A stretch of DNA of 60,000 nucleotides from Symsagittifera roscoffensis (Eukaryota > Xenacoelomorpha > Acoela > Convolutidae), in assembly GCF_963678635.1 (NCBI RefSeq), contig NC_087062.1, positions 70,215,345-70,275,344 on the forward strand, in the 5' to 3' direction. The notes below the pieces were generated by a model that did no database searches, was not told where the DNA came from, and was given only the letters and a program-made list of their open reading frames with translations. This document shows positions 58,180 through 60,000 of this stretch, in pieces; positions within the stretch are counted from its first letter, which is position 1, and the number at the start of each line of letters is the position of its first letter. A program made the position numbers and the translations under genes.

Positions 58180-59559
58180 TCATCTGCTCCATCATTAATC
58201 AATGATAATAGCTCATGATAAAGCAATGATAATAGCTCATCTGCTCCATCATTAATCAAACGTCAGCAACATGGTTTCATGAAGTCGCGCAGTACTATCA
58301 GCCAATTGATCATCTATCTCGACTCAATTTATTCTTCCTGCGATAAAAATTCTCCTGGACTAGCCATTTACTTTGATGTGAGAAAAGCTTTTGATTCAGT
58401 ACCGCATCATTTGTTACTTGCTAAACTTGTTATACTCGGCTTTGATTTTGAATTTCTCCAGTTGTTTGAATCTTATCTGACAAACCGGTATCAGTGTGTG
58501 CTAATAAATCAATCAATTTCGTCTCCTCTGCCAGTTACCTCGGGCGTTCCTCAGGGGAGTGTTCTCGGCCCACTTCTGTTTATTTTATTTATAAATGATA
58601 TGACCGATGATGTGTTAAATAGTGAATTTTATCTATTTGCAGACGACCTGAAGATTAATAGCTCATCTGCTCCATCATTAGTTCAAAAAGATATCGATTC
58701 TCTTTTTAATTGGTCAACTAACAATCACTTACAGTTTCATTCTGCCAAATGTAAAGTTCTGAACTTTGGTGGTTATGATGATTCTATCCAATTCTTGCTC
58801 GGATCAGACATCTTACCATTTGTTGATGAAATTAAAGATCTTGGTATCATAGTCTCCAACAATCTTTCCTGGAAATCCCATCTGAATACTAAGTTGATAA
58901 AATGTTCCAGATTGTTTTATTTTCTGAAACGAAATATTCCTTTCTCGGTATCCTGCAGTCGAAAAAAGTTACTTTACAATACTCTCATTCTGTCAATCTT
59001 ACTTTACGGTGCTCCTGCATGGTGCCCTTCTTTGACACTATTACATCAGCTTGAACTGTTCCAGTACAAAGTTCTAAGATGGATCAAGAAATGTTCATCG
59101 TATGTTTCAGGGCTACTAAATCTGAATATGCTTCCAATTAGCTATGTATTGATTAGAGTTGAAACTCTTCTACTTTGGAAGCTCCATAACAATGTTATTG
59201 ATGTTGACTGCAAAAGTGCAACCAGCTCGCTTCCTACGCGTTCCGCTACGAGTGGCCTATTCGTCATACCGAACACGAGGAAATTGAAAACTGACGATAA
59301 CTTCTTTGTACGAGCTCCCCGTGCTGCCAATGAACTTCTGCGTCTGAAAATTATATCTTTCGACATGCCCCTGGGAATGTTCAAATCAAAACTGAATAAA
59401 TTTTTACTGCTTAAAACTTCAACTTTGTTTGATATAAACAGATCATGCACATTCTTTGTCAAATGTTTTTGTAAAAATTGTCGATCGTAAGTTCATTCAA
59501 TATTTATATTAACCCTGTATCCACCAATGGAATTAAAGTCTTTTACTACTACTACTACT
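58180..59559 (+). mobile_element. 5'-truncated LINE with ACT tail
   Basis: Flanked by the 22-bp target duplication. It is truncated inside the RT domain, has a ~100-bp scrambled 5' junction, an RT reading frame, a short 3' UTR and a (TAC/ACT)n tail at 59544-59560. The exact target duplication shows a recent insertion. Confidence 0.9.
58279..59490 (+). CDS. LINE reverse transcriptase, C-terminal 403 codons
   Basis: Begins within the QHGF-K-RST motif of RT (frame open a little upstream). It holds FDVRKAFDSVPH, GVPQGSVLGPLLFILFIND and the catalytic LFADDLKI, then thumb and the usual C-terminal region (LLYGAPAWCPS). It lacks the endonuclease and the start of RT, so it is not autonomous. The type is a Jockey/CR1-like non-LTR element; the exact clade is unassigned. 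Confidence 0.85.
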   Translation: MKSRSTISQLIIYLDSIYSSCDKNSPGLAIYFDVRKAFDSVPHHLLLAKLVILGFDFEFLQLFESYLTNRYQCVLINQSISSPLPVTSGVPQGSVLGPLLFILFINDMTDDVLNSEFYLFADDLKINSSSAPSLVQKDIDSLFNWSTNNHLQFHSAKCKVLNFGGYDDSIQFLLGSDILPFVDEIKDLGIIVSNNLSWKSHLNTKLIKCSRLFYFLKRNIPFSVSCSRKKLLYNTLILSILLYGAPAWCPSLTLLHQLELFQYKVLRWIKKCSSYVSGLLNLNMLPISYVLIRVETLLLWKLHNNVIDVDCKSATSSLPTRSATSGLFVIPNTRKLKTDDNFFVRAPRAANELLRLKIISFDMPLGMFKSKLNKFLLLKTSTLFDINRSCTFFVKCFCKNCRS

Positions 59560-59581
59560 AAATTGAATCAATGACAAACTC

Positions 59582-60000
59582 AAAATAACTAAACCCACTA
59601 TCAAGTTCACTATTATGCTTGGTTTCTCATTTCAGTTTTTCACGAAGAAACAGTTCGAGTATTTTTCTCTTCCTCTTTGTTTTAATCTCTTTGCATCTTT
59701 TTTTGTTCTTTGTCATTTAGAAGTTCTAAAATTTGTTGTAAATTATTGAAGCCAATTTGTTTCTTGGTTTTTGGCTGTCCTCTCGGTCTCGGAGTCTTGA
59801 AGTACGTCAAAGACCAACCTTATGCTGTTGGAGACACTCTTCCAACATCTCTGCTATTCTATCTTTTGTTTACAACAGGGTAGAGGATCCATCTGTTATT
59901 CCTGCAGAACCTGTTGTCTAGACTCTCCCACATCTCTGCGTTCTCTTGCCTTTCTGCTTTCACAATCGATTGCTTTCAAGATTTTTTTCTTTGCAGTAGT
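59582..60000. other. Right end of the window; nothing recognised
   Basis: T-rich on the + strand. There is a near-repeat of 'ctcccacatctctgcgttct' and 'ttccaacatctctgctattct', but no coding evidence. Confidence 0.35.

Noticed and set aside
59583-60000. Possible coding fragment on the minus strand at the window end
   Set aside because: Frequent stops in all frames and no motif.

Overview
The window is animal nuclear DNA. It shows spliced coding exons with GT-AG introns, a Roc-COR (ROCO-like) gene, non-LTR (LINE), BEL/Pao-type and Ty3/Gypsy-type retroelements, and tRNA-derived Pol III relics. AT-rich intron sequence alternates with clearly GC-richer mobile elements. An invertebrate metazoan fits best; I cannot fix the phylum.

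Layout. 1-830 is a minisatellite plus a 120-bp duplication. 2011-36354 on the minus strand is one host gene that I could assemble from eight coding exons whose splice phases all agree: 913 codons, with a Roc-like GTPase module whose P-loop looks degenerate, followed by a COR domain. Its introns are bloated. Intron 5 (15573-5991) carries an intact 7.4-kb Ty3/Gypsy element with identical 279-bp LTRs and a TGAAC target duplication. Intron 4 holds dispersed AT-rich repeats and tRNA-like relics. Intron 3 (35494-24102) holds a broken LINE, a 1.2-kb tandem duplication and decayed BEL/Pao copies. Upstream of the gene lies a 19.8-kb LTR retrotransposon (37759-57529, minus strand) with LTRs identical by eye (915 bp). 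Its right flank is followed by a short 5'-truncated LINE with a 22-bp target duplication (58158-59581).

The 19.8-kb element is the remarkable object. Besides a 2764-codon Gag-Pol it encodes (i) a small protein that reads like an OARD1/TARG1-type macrodomain, lying in the same frame 23 codons after the pol stop, and (ii) three further ORFs (403, 177 and 1274 codons). Each of these sits in the +1 frame of the previous one. The first two are joined by an overlapping ATGCCTGA in a strong Kozak context. A candidate 220-bp intron precedes this cassette and could give a separate mRNA. The hexamer CTCAAG (CUUGAG in element RNA) occurs about 55 times by eye over the whole element, in LTR, leader and coding parts alike, against roughly 5 expected. 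The leader also carries a 13/14-bp minisatellite, three CCAAT-bearing 70-bp repeats, and LTR palindromes including TCTCGCGAGA.

The smaller Gypsy element is also unusual. Its single 2141-codon ORF starts on an ATG that spans the LTR/PBS junction. It carries a strongly hydrophobic membrane-like stretch between RNase H and integrase, and three CTCF-like 15-mers just before that stretch. All counts and alignments here were made by eye.
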